Below, one piece after another: positions 1 through 12,440 of a stretch of 64,000 nucleotides of DNA (position 1 is the first letter of the stretch; each line of letters starts with the position of its first letter). The stretch is taken from contig NC_083601.1 in assembly GCF_029168945.1 (NCBI RefSeq), positions 33,469,660 through 33,533,659 of the forward strand, in the 5' to 3' direction. A program made the position numbers and the translations under genes. The stretch is from Cannabis sativa (taxonomy: Eukaryota > Streptophyta > Magnoliopsida > Rosales > Cannabaceae). The notes beneath the pieces are model-generated. The model saw only the letters and a program-made list of their open reading frames with translations, did no database searches and was not told the DNA's origin.

Positions 1-1064
1 TTGGAATCAAAACAAGAAAAAGGAAACCAATTTTGAAAATTCAAATGATAACCGCCAGCCCATGAACCAAAAGAGGAAACCGCCCACTTCTCAACTCCTT
101 TCCCCTTTTTTTTTTTAAAAAAAAATAAAAGGAAACTAGAAATGCCAACAAAATTTTCCAAAAATAAAGCAATCTTTCAAGAATAAAGACACATTACCAT
201 ATAAAGATTAATCTTTACTTGGAAAAATATCATAATAAATCAAAGAAAGAATGAATGTTGATACTTACATTTATGCACAAGATTTTCCTAGACCCATGAA
301 GCAAGTCACACGCCTCCCTCTTTTTTTTTTTTTTTTTAATTTTAAAATAAAACCGAAACTAAAAAAATAATGTGTACAGTGAGTATATGTGATTCGAATC
401 AAGCAGAGAAATCAAATATCATTGACAATTGACAACGTAGATTACATGTTATGCTTTCAAGGCAAATAACTAATTAGAATCTCATGAGATGATCATACTT
501 AATTGATGTTGAGGAAAAAGATATGCATGTTACTGAGAATTGTGAACCAGGATTATAAATTTAATTTTAATAGAGGAGACTTACAGAGTTGAACACACTT
601 GTCAGACATAAGTGTGTGCAGTGAAAATAGGATCATTGTCCTTGGCATGATTTTTCATTTTCGCCTTTTTCAAATTGATCCTGCAACTGGATGCTTTCAC
701 ACCATACTGAAGGTAGCCCTTTTCTATGGTAGTGCATCCTCATCATAGTTGCTAATTACAATGTTCCAGCTTACCCATCAGATGGCTTTCACACTTCAGT
801 ATGGGTAGCTCTATTCCAGCATGGGGCCTGACAAGCATGAAACAAAAATTGCTCAACTCTGTATAAGAACATTATTTAATCCCAGACACAAATAAAGAGT
901 AACATGAATCTTTTAACACAACATCACAAAGTATGATCAGACAGAGATCTTAACTAATTATATTCCAAAAGCATAAACATGATTTGTCAAAAACAATGAT
1001 AGAAGATTTAGAGCTAGAGAAGAATCACACAACACTATTGTACACGAATGATGAACAGATAAAA
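1..1064. other. Non-coding stretch downstream of copia RNase H
   Basis: No coding region is visible. The stretch lies directly 3' (on the minus strand) of the RNase H stop of the copia element and may be its 3' untranslated spacer, which is long in SIRE-type elements. No copy of the LTR seen at 5988-7118 was recognised here, so the 3' LTR is either outside the window or lost. Two short imperfect direct repeats (a GGATGCTTTCACAC/GATGGCTTTCACAC motif followed by an ATACTGAAG or TCAGTATGG motif) occur near 688-720 and 780-810. A/T homopolymers occur near 108-125 and 322-338. Confidence 0.4.
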
Positions 1065-1580
1065 TTAAACAATGCAAACTCCCAAAGACTTTCTGAGGGA
1101 GTCAAAGCGACTTGCATCTAGGGCCTTTGTGAAAATATCAGCTAATTGTTTTTCAGTATCAACATATTCTAATTGCAATGATTTATTTTCAACAAGCTCC
1201 CTAATAAAGTGGTGTCTTATATCAATGTGCTTTGTTCTAGAGTGTTGAACAGGATTTTTGGAAATATTTATGGCACTAGTATTGTCACAAAAAATAGTCA
1301 AAACACCCAAATCAAACCCATAATCAATCAACATTTGTTTCAACCACAATAGTTGAGTGCAACAACTGCCAACTATGTACTCAGCTTCGGCAGTGGATAA
1401 GGAGATGGAATTCTGTTTCTTGCTATGCCAAGATACTAGGTTATTCCCAAGAAAGAAGCACCCTCCACTTGTGCTCTTTCGATCATCAGCATTTCGCCCA
1501 ATACGCATCACTAAAACAAGCAAGATTTGAATTGGTATCTTTCGAGTACCAAATTCCATAATCGGGAGTGCTATTAACAT
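1065..1580 (-). pseudogene. copia RNase H segment
   Basis: In a third frame the C-terminal RNase H continues with DDRKSTSGGCFFLG, SWHSKKQ, LSTAEAEY and DNTSA, then the family's conserved tail (RTKHIDIRHHFIRE, ADIFTKAL) and a stop at 1065. These contain the acidic active-site residues of copia RNase H. The meaningful part starts near 1500; upstream codons of this frame are noise. The frame change from the RT segment is a one- or two-base indel. Confidence 0.85.
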
Positions 1581-3774
1581 ATCTAATAATCCTTTTTACA
1601 CTCGATACATGAGATTCCATAGGATTACTTTGATATCTAGCACACACTCCCACACTGTAACATATATCAGGACGACTAGCAGTTAAATACAGGAGACTTC
1701 CAATCATGCTACGATAGAGTGTAGTGTCTACCTTTACTCCATTCTCATCTTTTGTTAATTTCAGAGTGGTGCTCATAGGAGTACTTACCTGCTTAGCCGA
1801 TTCAAGGTCAAATTTCTTGACAAGGTTCTTAGCATACTTGCTTTGAGATACAAATGTACCTCCTTCCATTTGTCTCACTTGAAGACCCAGAAAGAAATTA
1901 AGCTCACCAACCATGCTCATTTCAAATTCACTGTTCATTTGATCAACAAATACCTGCACTTCATGGTTAGATGTAGAACCAAAAACTATATCATCAACAT
2001 AAATTTGAGCAATGATAAAATCAGATTTTATATGTTTGATGAAAAGAGTTTTATCCACACTACCTCTGTGATAGCCATGAGAAAGTAAAAATTGAGTCAA
2101 CCTTTCATACCAAGCTCGAGGAGCTTGTTTCAGACCATACAAAGCTTTTTCAAGTTTGTATACATGGTCTGGAAATTGAGGATCTTCGAATCCTTTTGGT
2201 TGCTCAACATAAACTTCCTCATTCAAAATACCATTTAGGAAGGCAGATTTCACATCCATTTGAAACAATTTAATATTGAGAATACAAGCAATACATAAAA
2301 GTAAACGTATTGATTCTAATCTTGCAACAGGAGCAAAAGTTTCATCAAAATCAATACCTTCTACCTGAGTGTACCCTTGTGCCACCAAACGAGCCTTGTT
2401 TCTTACAATTGTACCGAACTCATCACTTTTATTTTTAAACAACCACTTTGTTCCAATAACATTTATACCTTTTGGTCTTCGGACCAAAATCCATACCTTG
2501 TTGCGAACAAATTGGTTGAGTTCCTCTTGCATTGCATTAAGCCATTCCTCAAAGGTCATGGCTTCCTTCACATTTTTCGGCTCATATTGAGAAACAAAGC
2601 AAAGAAAGCTGATTAAATTAATATACCTTCTGCGAGTTACCATGCTTTCTTCAGGATTTCCAAGGATGAGATCTTTTGGATGATTCAGTTTGACTCTGGT
2701 GCTTGGTTCTTTCTGAATAGAGTCTGTGATGATGTTTGGATGAGTCAAGATGGACGGTTCTGGTTCTCCAGTTTCAGTTGCAGCAGCAGATTCGTCATTT
2801 GCAGCATCAGCAATGGGTTCTGCTGCATCAGGATCTGCTGTTACAGCTTTTGGAGGAGTATCCATGAGACTATCTATCTTGGCTTCTGAGGAAAATTCTG
2901 AAAAATCTCTAAAATCATCAACAACCACATTAGCTGATTCCAAAACAGTTTGAGTCCTCATGTTATAAACACGATAAGCTCTACTGTTTAAGGAATATCC
3001 AATAAATACACCAACATCACTTTTAGCATCAAATTTACCAATATGCTCACGATCTCTATAGACATAACACACACATCCAAAAACATGAAAATGACTTACA
3101 TTGGGGCGCTTACCTTTCCAGATTTCATAAGAAGTTTTTGAGGTACCTGGACGAATAAACACCCTGTTTATTATGTAGCAAGCTGTGTTAATAGCTTCAG
3201 CCCATAATCGCTTTGTCAACTTCTTGCTATTTAACATCACTCTTGCCATTTCCTGCAAAGTTCGATTCTTCCTCTCAACAACTCCATTTTGTTGAGGAGT
3301 TTTGGGAGCTGAAAATTCATGAGTTATACCTGTAGACTTGCAAAAATCATCATACACAGAATTTTCAAACTCCTTACCATGATCACTTCGAATTCGAACA
3401 ATTTTTCCAATATTACAACCTTTCTCAACTCTTAATCTCAGACAAAGAGTTTTAAAGGCATCAAAAGTGTCAGATTTTTCTCTTAAAAAATCTACCCAAG
3501 TAAAACGAGAGAAATCATCAACACACACAAAGATATATCGTTTACCATTCAAACTTTCAACTTGTATTGGACCCATTAGATCCATGTGAAGCAATTCCAA
3601 TACCTTTGAGGTATTGATATCAGACACAGGCTTGTGAGTGATTTTTAATTGGTTCCCAAGTTGACACGGTTCACACTTACCTTCACTTTCCTTACCAAGC
3701 TTGGGTAGACCTCGAACAATACCTGCATTTGACAGTTTTTTCAGGTTTTTAAAATTTATGCCCAAGCTTGGCAT
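1486..3774 (-). pseudogene. copia integrase and reverse transcriptase
   Basis: The open frame overlaps the end of the gag-protease frame and continues the integrase zinc-binding region (CEPCQLGNQ). The integrase core has the DDE residues in HMDLMGP, RSDHGKEF and NGVVERKN. A variable Pro/Ala-rich linker follows, then the RT with QMDVKSAFLNG, KALYGLKQAPRAWY and YVDD (codons at 1990-2001). The frame runs into RNase H at ACFSDA and then shifts near 1490-1505. Family role: the RT copies the genomic RNA into DNA and the integrase inserts it. With frameshifts on both sides this copy cannot give a full polyprotein. Confidence 0.88.
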
Positions 3775-5929
3775 GCCACAGATCTGTGGTGTTGTTGATA
3801 GCTGAGTGACAAGTAAACACAGGGGTTAGAGTGTAACAGTTATCATTGGATCGAAATCCTTGCAAGATACATTCATTGTCATCATTCATAACATAACAAT
3901 GATCACTATCAAAAGAAACAGTAAACCCTTGATCACAGATTTGACTGATGCTAAGTAAATTAGCCCTCAGTCCTTCAACTAACATCACATTTTTCAGTCT
4001 AGGTAACCCTTCAAAATTTAGAGTTCCCATACCAACAACTTTTCCTGATAAGCCATTACCAAAAGTGACTTCTCCACATTGCATAGGCCGTATGTTAGTC
4101 AAAAAATCCTTGTCACCTGTCATATGTCTAGAGCAACCACTGTCAAAATACCACATTTGAGATGCAGCAGTTTTATCAGAAAAACCAGCTAGACACTTTT
4201 TCACCCATATTTGTTTCAAACCTTTATGTTTCTTTTGAGATTTTTTCAAATTATCAAAATAATTTGTTTTAAACAGGTTGTTCAATGTGAAACATTTAGG
4301 TCTGATGTGTCCTTTTCTACCACAAAAATGACAAATGGGAACAAATCCTTTTACCTGAGATCTTACCCTTTTCGAAAATCTTGGAGATTTTGCAGCATCA
4401 GAAGCTGTTCTTGCTGCCACAGGCTGTGAAACTGTTACGGCAGAGTTTGTAGCCTCATGGTGATTCGTTGGAACACTAGATTTTACAAACTTCGTGACTC
4501 CAGAACTTTCCATTCCATTAGAACCAAGGCCTGCAAAACCTCTCTGACCTGCATTCTGAGCTTTTTCAAAAATAGAAGATCCAGGATTAAGCATTTGAAC
4601 ATTTTTCTTAAAGTTTTCAAGTTCCTTCTTCAATAGAGAGATTTTTTCATCTTTATCACAAACACTTGTCTCATATTCTTTTATTTTCAACTCACACATT
4701 TCAATCTGATGAGACAATTTTTTATTCAATTTATTCAACTCTCTATTTTCAGAAGCAACCTGAATCCATTTTTCATACATGACTTTGTATGATTCAGCAA
4801 GAGATTCTTCACAGAATTCAGACTCATCTGAATCTGATTCCTCTTGTTTGGTGGTATTATTTAGACATACCAATCTATCTTTCACATGTGAATCACACAA
4901 CACATTAGTCATAACAGAGGTTAGGGCAACATTTTTAGTAATATCTTCATCACTTTCGGTTTCATCATCACTCCAAGTGACATTGAAACTTTTCTTATTC
5001 TTTTTCAAAGTGTTTGCACACTCAGATTGAATATGCCCAAAACCTTCACATTCCCTGCACTGAATTCCCTTTTTGTTAGAGACAGAAGGTTTAATGAAAG
5101 TATTACCTTTTGAACCTTTCGAAATATTCTTTTTATTTCCCATCTTTTTCATATATTTCTGAAAATTCTTAGTTAATAAAGCAATCTCATCATCACATTC
5201 ACTATCAGAATTTTCATTATCAGCAACTTTCAAAGCAATACTTTTACCTTTATCAGCAATGGATTTGGGTTTGTCCTTTTGTTTAATCTGTTGATTTAAT
5301 TCAAAAGTACGTAGGGAACCCATCAATTCTTCCACTTTCATAGTGCTAAAATCTTTAGCTTCCTCCATTGCCAAAAGTTTCGTATCAAACCTTTCAGGAA
5401 GAACTCTAACAATTTTTCTCACAAGAACAGAGTCATCAAGCTTTTCTCCAAGAGCAAAATATTCATTAGCAATGTCAGATAATTTTTCATAGAATTCAGT
5501 TAAAGTTTCATTATCAGACATTCTAAGTTCATCAAATTTAGTTTGAAGCATGATAAATCTAGATCTTTTCACATCAGAAGTTCCTTCAAACTGAGTTTGA
5601 AGAATCTCCCAAGCTTCCTTAGCAGAAACACAAGATGATATAAGTTTAATGTAACCCTCACCTACACCATTAAAGATAGCATGCAAGGCTTTGCTATTGT
5701 AGGCAGATAGTTTATCATCTTCAATAGACCATTCCAGTTCAGATTTTATAATAGTATTACCTGAAGAATCTGTCTCAACTGGAGGAGACCAACCTGATAG
5801 AACCATTCTCCACGCCTTCTCATCTTGAGATTTGATGAAGGCTCTCATTCTAACTTTCCAGTAAGGATAGTTAGAGTCATTAAGCAATGGTGGTCTAGAA
5901 ATAGAACTTCCTTCTGCAAAAAATGACAT
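3749..5929 (-). pseudogene. copia gag, protease and start of integrase
   Basis: The likely start is the ATG at 5929, just inside the primer binding site; an open frame continues further up through the LTR but is probably not used. The gag begins with the copia capsid signature (RPPLL..NYPYWK..M), followed by a UBN2-type capsid domain, an acidic Lys-rich linker, a first CCHC knuckle (CRECEGFGHIQSEC), a coiled-coil-like stretch and a second knuckle (CHFCGRKGHIRPKC). The aspartic protease follows with WYFDSGCSRHMTG. The frame ends right after the integrase motif LWHAKLGH, where a small deletion or insertion moves the rest into another frame. In the family the gag packages the RNA and the protease cleaves the polyprotein. 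Confidence 0.85.
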
Positions 5930-5973
5930 TCTAACACAAACGTTATAGGACCACACTAAGAGTTTAGTGTCCC

Positions 5974-5985
5974 GCTCTGATACCA
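5974..5985 (-). other. Primer binding site, initiator tRNA-Met
   Basis: The minus strand reads TGGTATCAGAGC, complementary to the 3' end of plant initiator tRNA-Met, two bases inside the LTR. It fixes the element's orientation. Confidence 0.9.
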
Positions 5986-5987
5986 AT

Positions 5988-7118
5988 TGAAAAACTGTGT
6001 TTTTGCAAATGTCAGTTGTATATAGGAAAATATAAAAACTGTAAACGTTTGCAGCAGCAGAAAGTAATTCTGCTACAGCAAAACTGAACAGGCAGAATAT
6101 AAAATATTTTGCAGAAAAATAAATAACTTGACACAAGAGATTTATACGTGGTATCAGTGTTCTCACGAACACTCCTAGTCCACGGGGCCACGCCCAGAGA
6201 ATGAAATCAATTAATAAAGTATCAAAATTACAAAGACAATTGACTTAAATAAGTTTAGACTCCCTCTAAAGTATTGCCGCAATCCTTTGTAATCCACTTT
6301 ATGAATCTGACTTCTTGAAACACCTTCAAGCCCGAACTCCCTTCGTCTTTGAAGTGTGAGTGCTTACTTCCTCCCGAAGTAAGGCTTTAGCAAGTCTTCT
6401 CCCGAAGACCAAGTGCTTACTTCCTCCCGAAGTAAGGCTTAATCAAGTCTTCTCCCGAAGACCAATCTCTTGTTCAGTCAAGTAGTTCTTCACAACCTCT
6501 AGAATAGAGTAAGAACAGAAATAGAACAACTAGAACCTAGGTGAACAACTAGGCTCTCACAAAACAAAGAAACACTCTCTTCTCACAAAAGATAAATGCA
6601 AAAAATGAATAATGGAAGAGGTAATTCGAATGGTTGCTCTCTAGGCTCTATTTATAGATCATAGAAACCAAAGAGGCAACCACAAGTTCGAATTAGCAGC
6701 TGTACAAAGACTTTCCAAAAACAAACACGATCTGCTACATCAGATTCGGTTGCTGACGAAGCAGATCTGCCCAGAAACGGGAAACTTACTAAAATCGGGT
6801 CCGATCTTCTTTCAAAGCTTGAAACCTGCCAAAAACAGATTAGATATTCTGATTGTATCAAGATACAATCGAAATTAATAAGGAAAAGGCAATAATCAAA
6901 GTTTCCCTTAAAAGGACAACTTTCCAAAAGAGAATTCCTTCTCTTTTGAGAAGTTTTCAACAAAGGAAAGTTCAGCTGAAAGTGCAACTTTCCAAACAAG
7001 GAAAATGGCAACTAAAACCGAATAAAAGAGGTAAGATTTCGAAAATGAATGCAAGACAATCTTACCATAAAAAGGAAAAATTATTTTGTCACCTAACTTG
7101 CCAAAAAAGGACTTTACA
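5988..7118 (-). repeat. 5' LTR of the copia element
   Basis: The inner edge is fixed by the primer binding site: two bases separate it from an LTR end that reads ...CA on the minus strand. The outer edge is placed at a TGTAAAG start (minus strand) at 7118; this gives about 1.13 kb and TG...CA ends, but without the second LTR it is a best guess. A TATA box (CTATAAATAG on the minus strand, about 6646-6657) would start the transcript roughly 30 bases further on. The transcribed part contains two 53-bp tandem units with stem-loops (6363-6462). Confidence 0.65.
6646..6657 (-). promoter_or_regulatory. TATA box of the copia LTR
   Basis: A CTATAAATAG motif on the minus strand inside the LTR, followed by A/C-rich leader sequence, is the usual plant retrotransposon promoter arrangement. 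Confidence 0.6.
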
Positions 7119-10100
7119 GTATCGATTCCTATATAATTTTAAAAAAAAATAACTTTTAAAAAATACCAATAAAAAATCGTGAAACATCATCTATAGAAAG
7201 TGTAGGACACTACTAATATCTAATAAGAATACTATTTGTAAATAACGTGAATTGTGTGCCATTTAAAGAAACGAATGTGAAAAGTGTACCATTTCAAATA
7301 AAACTAATGTTGTGTGTGTGGAAACAACCATTATTGATTGCTCATTTATTAATCCAATTTTAAGATTCCATTAGGTAAGGTAGCATTAACTAGCTAGCTA
7401 GTACGATTTAAAGAGGACTTATTTTACTAAAAGATTAAATACTGTACAATCATGCATGGGTTTGGGATTGGTGAGTCAATCACCAGGAAGCTGAACTTAG
7501 CTTGTTAATTATGAGGTCCTAGCTATACGTAGAGACGTAGAGTTGTATAAATACGAAAATACAAATTATATTGTATCGGGCCATAAAATATGAATCGTAC
7601 TCTAACATGACAATAATTTTATAAAGTATATAACCTTAGCATATGGACTGTAATTTCAGTATTTTGTGTTGTATTCGGATTTGAATCGTACTTATGTTTG
7701 ACTTATTTTTCTTGAATGAAAATCAGTTCGTATTTTAATACTGACAAAAATTTACTTTCTAATTTTTTTTTACAATTAATAAATTATAGAATTACTAAAC
7801 TATGTGTATTCTTTACTACTTTTATATAACTTTTTAATAATAATAACTGCAGAATTATATGAAAAATAATTATAATTATTAAAATTTAAATATTTTGCTA
7901 ATCATTTCATCTTTTTTATAATTGATAATTGATAAATAAATGTGTTATTATATTAACTTAATTTATTTATGCTTATATGTCCAACTTTCAAAGTTGTTGT
8001 TTTAAATTCATATTTTTTTCATATTCTGTCGTCTCATACTAATTTATAACATCATAACGTATAACATATTCAAACTTATATTTTTTTCATATGGGTCGGG
8101 CATGTACTTCTTGAGATCGTGCCCTAACAATTTTTAACAGCACTAGCTATAGCTGTATACTATATATATAGTTAGGCTACAGGTAGGTATATATACGCAC
8201 CTATGTAGCAATATTTTCACTGAAATTATCATTGGGAAACATCTCATAACAGGTTCAGAAGCAGCGTTAAATAAGCTTTAAATGCTTACTATTACGTTTA
8301 TTTATAGTGTGAGATGCCCAGTCAATTGATTGAGACTTCACATGCAACTTGTTAATTGGCTCACTTTTCTATCTTTAGTACTACTCGAGTCTTGAGGTCA
8401 TGGCTAATAAATTCAGTTCCAATAATTATTATGGCTCAAACATTAAATGGAATAACACATTTGATATTTGTAATTAAGCTACATTTGTATTCTCAGTCTT
8501 CTCCATATGTTCTCGTTAACAGGCTGTATATATAAGTTTGCCCTATAAAGCTTACAATTATTACCTAATACTACTTCTGATATATGTTTAGAATTATGTA
8601 ATTTTATCTTAAAATTAATTAGTGATAAATAAAATAAATTATGTTCTTACATATAACGTAATACTCTGCCATTAGACAATATCGATCCAGAATATTAATA
8701 CATACTAAAATATATCATATAAAAATTAATTAAGAAATGCTAAAAGGATTTATTAATTGAGAAATATTAAAAGATACTTATGCTTAGCAGGTGTAATATT
8801 GCTACGCTATTGGTACAATAAATTATTATATCTCACTTATTTTATTTAAATAAAATTATAAAGAAACGTTAATTAATTATACGATCCTGGTATTAATTAG
8901 GTGGGGCAAGAGCAACTTGAGTAGCAAGCAGGGTTAGGTAATTAATTTCCATGCAAGCAGAAAGAGGGAATCTTTCTTCAAAAAAGCTTTCGACTATTTC
9001 CAAGGACAGGAGCATTTTACTCTTTTTTTTTAAGTGTTGCTTGATTATTGCTTTTCATTATGTTGGGTTTATATTAAATTTATTTTACGAATATAATAGA
9101 TAATTTTTAACAATATATATCCCCTATAAAATATGCATAAGCTAAAATGCATGTGTTTGGTAAAATTCACCTAAAATTTGGAGATGTTTGGGAGAGTACT
9201 GTCTGAATTTCTAAGTTATATAGTTAGATATAACTTCAATGAATGTGATCATATATATAGGTTAACTTTTCTCTGTGTGGTGTGGCCTGTCGAGCGGCCA
9301 GTGTCAGTACTATATATAATTCATGCATGATCGACTGAATCAAGACAGTGTTAATAGTTAAATTGCTACTTATTATGTCGTCTGATTTTGTTTGTTAGGC
9401 GCAGCTGACTATTTTCTTCTTCTAAATTATGATCCTCAATAGATGTCCCATGCCAGTTTGCAGCTCATGAGGTTGTGAGGTAGGCTCTATCTGTCCCTCT
9501 CTCCCTATTAAAGATGGCCACTTCATTTTAATTAGGGTATTAAATCATGTTTCTTGAACTTTTCTGAGCGTTAAAAATTCTCCCTGAACTATTTAAATTG
9601 TTATATTTAAGGATTTTATTTAATTTCATTCAATTTTACTATTTCACTGATTGTTTATATACTAAACTATGCTCCCTAAACTTTGATATCTAATAAATCG
9701 TGTCCCTTGAACTTTGACATATACTAAATCATTAAATAAAAAATCCTAATCAGCCTATAAACTCTTGGACACACAACTACTATTTGTGTTTCTAAACAAC
9801 AGTTCCAACTTTATTATTAGGTCGACCAACTACCAAGATTAGAGATAAGTCGCTTTTTGGTACTTATAATTTAGATCAAATTTGGACGCACAATAAGTAC
9901 TTCATATCAATCACTCATCCATTGGGTACAAATTTACAATTAATATTAAGGAATATACTTTGTATTTTTTATAAAAAACATATTTGATACCTTGTATTTT
10001 TAATAATATTCAATTGATTATATTTTTAGTACATCTTTAGTACTTTATATTAAAATTTTATTAATTTAATTAAACAAATTATATATGTAATCAAATAACT

Positions 10101-10710
10101 AAATTTGAATTTAAAATTTATAAAGATTTAGAAAATTTGATTGTACTGACAAAATTTCATCAAAAAAAAAAAAATTAATTTCGAATATTAAATGTGTAAT
10201 TTTAAAATACATGGTATTAAATTGTATGATGATACAATTTTATCACCCATAAAATTATAGTTACGTACTTGATATATTTATATATATATGGGTGTACTCT
10301 TAATAGATATTACTTATGAATGGATAAAATTAAAAAAAAAAAAAAATTGAGTTTTTGTGTTTAATTTTTTTATCTAATTATAAAAATCTCTCACTTTTAT
10401 ATGGTATGGGCTGAGATTGTTCTATCGGTTCAAAAAAATTAAAAAAAAGTTTTTAGTAAAAAAAAATGTAAAAATTAAATTTGACTTGCATATTTTTGAT
10501 ATAGTGTCAAAAGAGATATTTTTTTTAATTTTTTTTAATTAAGCAGTTAAACTAAGCATATAAATTTAAATTTATCTTTCATTATTAGTTATTAGATTAA
10601 AATTTAATAATTTAATATTTTTAAAATTAATATTTATAGTTAAATTTATTAAATACTATTTATGGGTAATATTTATTGAAAAGTATTCATTATATATTTA
10701 TATATATATA
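7119..10710. other. AT-rich intergenic spacer
   Basis: No supported gene. It holds low-complexity A/T sequence, TA dinucleotide runs (for example near 8160 and 10695), and a stretch at about 9520-9770 with two diverged copies of a TCCCTTGAACTTTGA-type motif that looks like an old dispersed repeat. Any RNA gene here is too diverged for me to identify by eye. Confidence 0.5.
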
Positions 10711-11493
10711 CTAGTACATTGTTACGTGCGATGCACGTATGCTATGTTTTATATTAAGTATTATATTATGAGTTCGGAAGGAAATAAATAAATCAAAAAT
10801 AAATAATATTTAATTTAGAGAGATTTGAATAATAAATTTAAATTAAACTTTTATGTCCAGTAAAAACATATTGGAAACAATAATAATAAGGTTATAATAT
10901 ATGTTGCATTTGTTCCAGTTCTTAAAATAATAGCAGCAAGAACATCTTTGACCTAGAAAAACAAATATTACAAAATTAATAATAATAATGAGGTTATAAT
11001 ATATGTTGCATTTGTTAACTGATGATTGCATTCTGTTTTAGGTGAAATTGAGAGAGAGAGGCTTTTGTTGTGTTTACCTGTATGGGTGATGAATGGGTTA
11101 ATCGTAAAGATTGTTTAATTTTTTTGGGTTTAATTATTGAGTTTATTTTTTGAAATTTGAATGAAAAAATTTCAAAAATTGTAGTTTGTTAGAGAGATAT
11201 TATTTGATTTTTTGGGTTTAATTATTGGGTTTATTTTTTAAAATTTGAATTTAGCCGTGTAAAAAAATTTCAAAAATGGTTGTTAGAGAGATATGTGGGT
11301 AAGATATTTTTTTAAATTAAAAAAAGATTGTTTAATTTTTTGGGTTTAATTATTGGGTTTATTTATTTGTTAACGTTTAACGTTAACAGTCTGTTAAGTT
11401 AATCGTGTAAGGCTAAATAAAAAAAGGAATCGTTAAACCAAGAATCGTTAAACCAAGAATTGCCGTTAGATAGACACTTTTAATATATAAAGA
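10711..11493 (-). mobile_element. Non-autonomous Helitron, 783 bp
   Basis: On the minus strand the element starts with TCTTTATATATTAAAAGTGT at 11493 and ends with CTAG at 10711. The terminal CTAG is preceded by a short hairpin (ACGTGC, loop ATC, GCACGT) about 10 bases inside, which is the Helitron 3' signature. The flanks are A at the 5' end and T at the 3' end, the usual A/T insertion site, with no target duplication. The first ~45 bases match the second Helitron at 33179. There is no RepHel coding capacity, so it would depend on a helicase supplied in trans. Inside, a GGGTTTAATTATTGGGTTTATTT motif recurs three times (about 11125, 11214, 11341). Confidence 0.82.
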
Positions 11494-12440
11494 TATATTT
11501 ATTGGTAGCATTTAAGTCATCGACACCACTTTTACTCTTATTGTAAGAACAATTTTTGTTTAATTTGACACTTAAGTCATGTTTGAGATTGGTAGTATAG
11601 TCCAAACTCATGTTTGGAATTGTTTTTTAAAAATTTTGAGGATTTGGATAAATTTATCTCATTGTATTTTATCCTTGATTGGGACAATTTTAACTCATGA
11701 ATTGAGATAGTCCTAAGTGTAATTTATTTATTAGATTTAAAATATACATATATATAAACATGCATTATATTTAATAACTATTTTGTAAAAAAGAAAATAA
11801 TGAAATTAACTTTATTTTAAAATTTTATTAACATAGTTTATTTTTTTTTATTTGTTATTTTTTATAAAATTTTAGAATAATAAATTATAAATTATAATTT
11901 GATAAAATATTAATAAATTTCTAGAATTATTATATTTCATTGAAATTATTTATTTTATTAAATATTTATTTAATAATATATTTTCTTTTAAGGTGGGGAA
12001 AGGAAAGTCAGCTAATTGTGTTGCATACTACAATCATCTTTAAATCATAACAACACCAAAAAAAGCTTAAAAAAAACATTGCTATATACAAATATCTAAA
12101 TTTTCTGTAATTGTTAAACAATTCTCTGGAATTGTTCAAACTAGTCTATATCTTTTTACCTCATTTTCTTAGGCAGGATTACAGAAATTCTACTTTTTAC
12201 ATCTCATTAATTATTTATTAACTACAAAATTAAAAGCTATTAAAAAAATTATCCTCTGTTTAGTTCTGTCTTACCAAATATAGTATAGTACTAATATAAT
12301 CCAGTGGAGTCCAATTAAAACCAATCCTAACTAATAGCTCAGTCCAATCCAATTTGACATACCAAACGAGCCCTTTCAGAAATCTATCTTAATTATATAT
12401 ATGTGACGATTGTTGTAATATTAGATATTTTGATTTTTTT
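11494..12440. other. AT-rich spacer
   Basis: No gene and no recognisable element ends. Long poly-A/T stretches dominate. Confidence 0.5.

Larger units (their letters stand above)
1065..7118 (-). mobile_element. Ty1/copia retrotransposon, SIRE-like, degenerate, 3' LTR not seen
   Basis: Reading on the minus strand the order is LTR (7118-5988), tRNA-Met-type primer binding site (5985-5974), gag, protease, integrase, reverse transcriptase and RNase H, which is the copia order with integrase before RT. The gag start, two CCHC knuckles and overall length resemble the SIRE lineage; this lineage call is from memory of the family, not from a search. Two frameshifts, near 3755-3762 and 1490-1505, split the polyprotein into three reading frames, so the copy is probably not autonomous. 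Only one LTR is recognised, so insertion age and target duplication cannot be assessed. Confidence 0.85.

Noticed and set aside
360..410. GATTCGAATC resembling a tRNA B box
   Set aside because: No A box or cloverleaf can be drawn around it.
1843..5030. Plus-strand open frames inside the copia element
   Set aside because: They are shadows of the minus-strand gag-pol frames.
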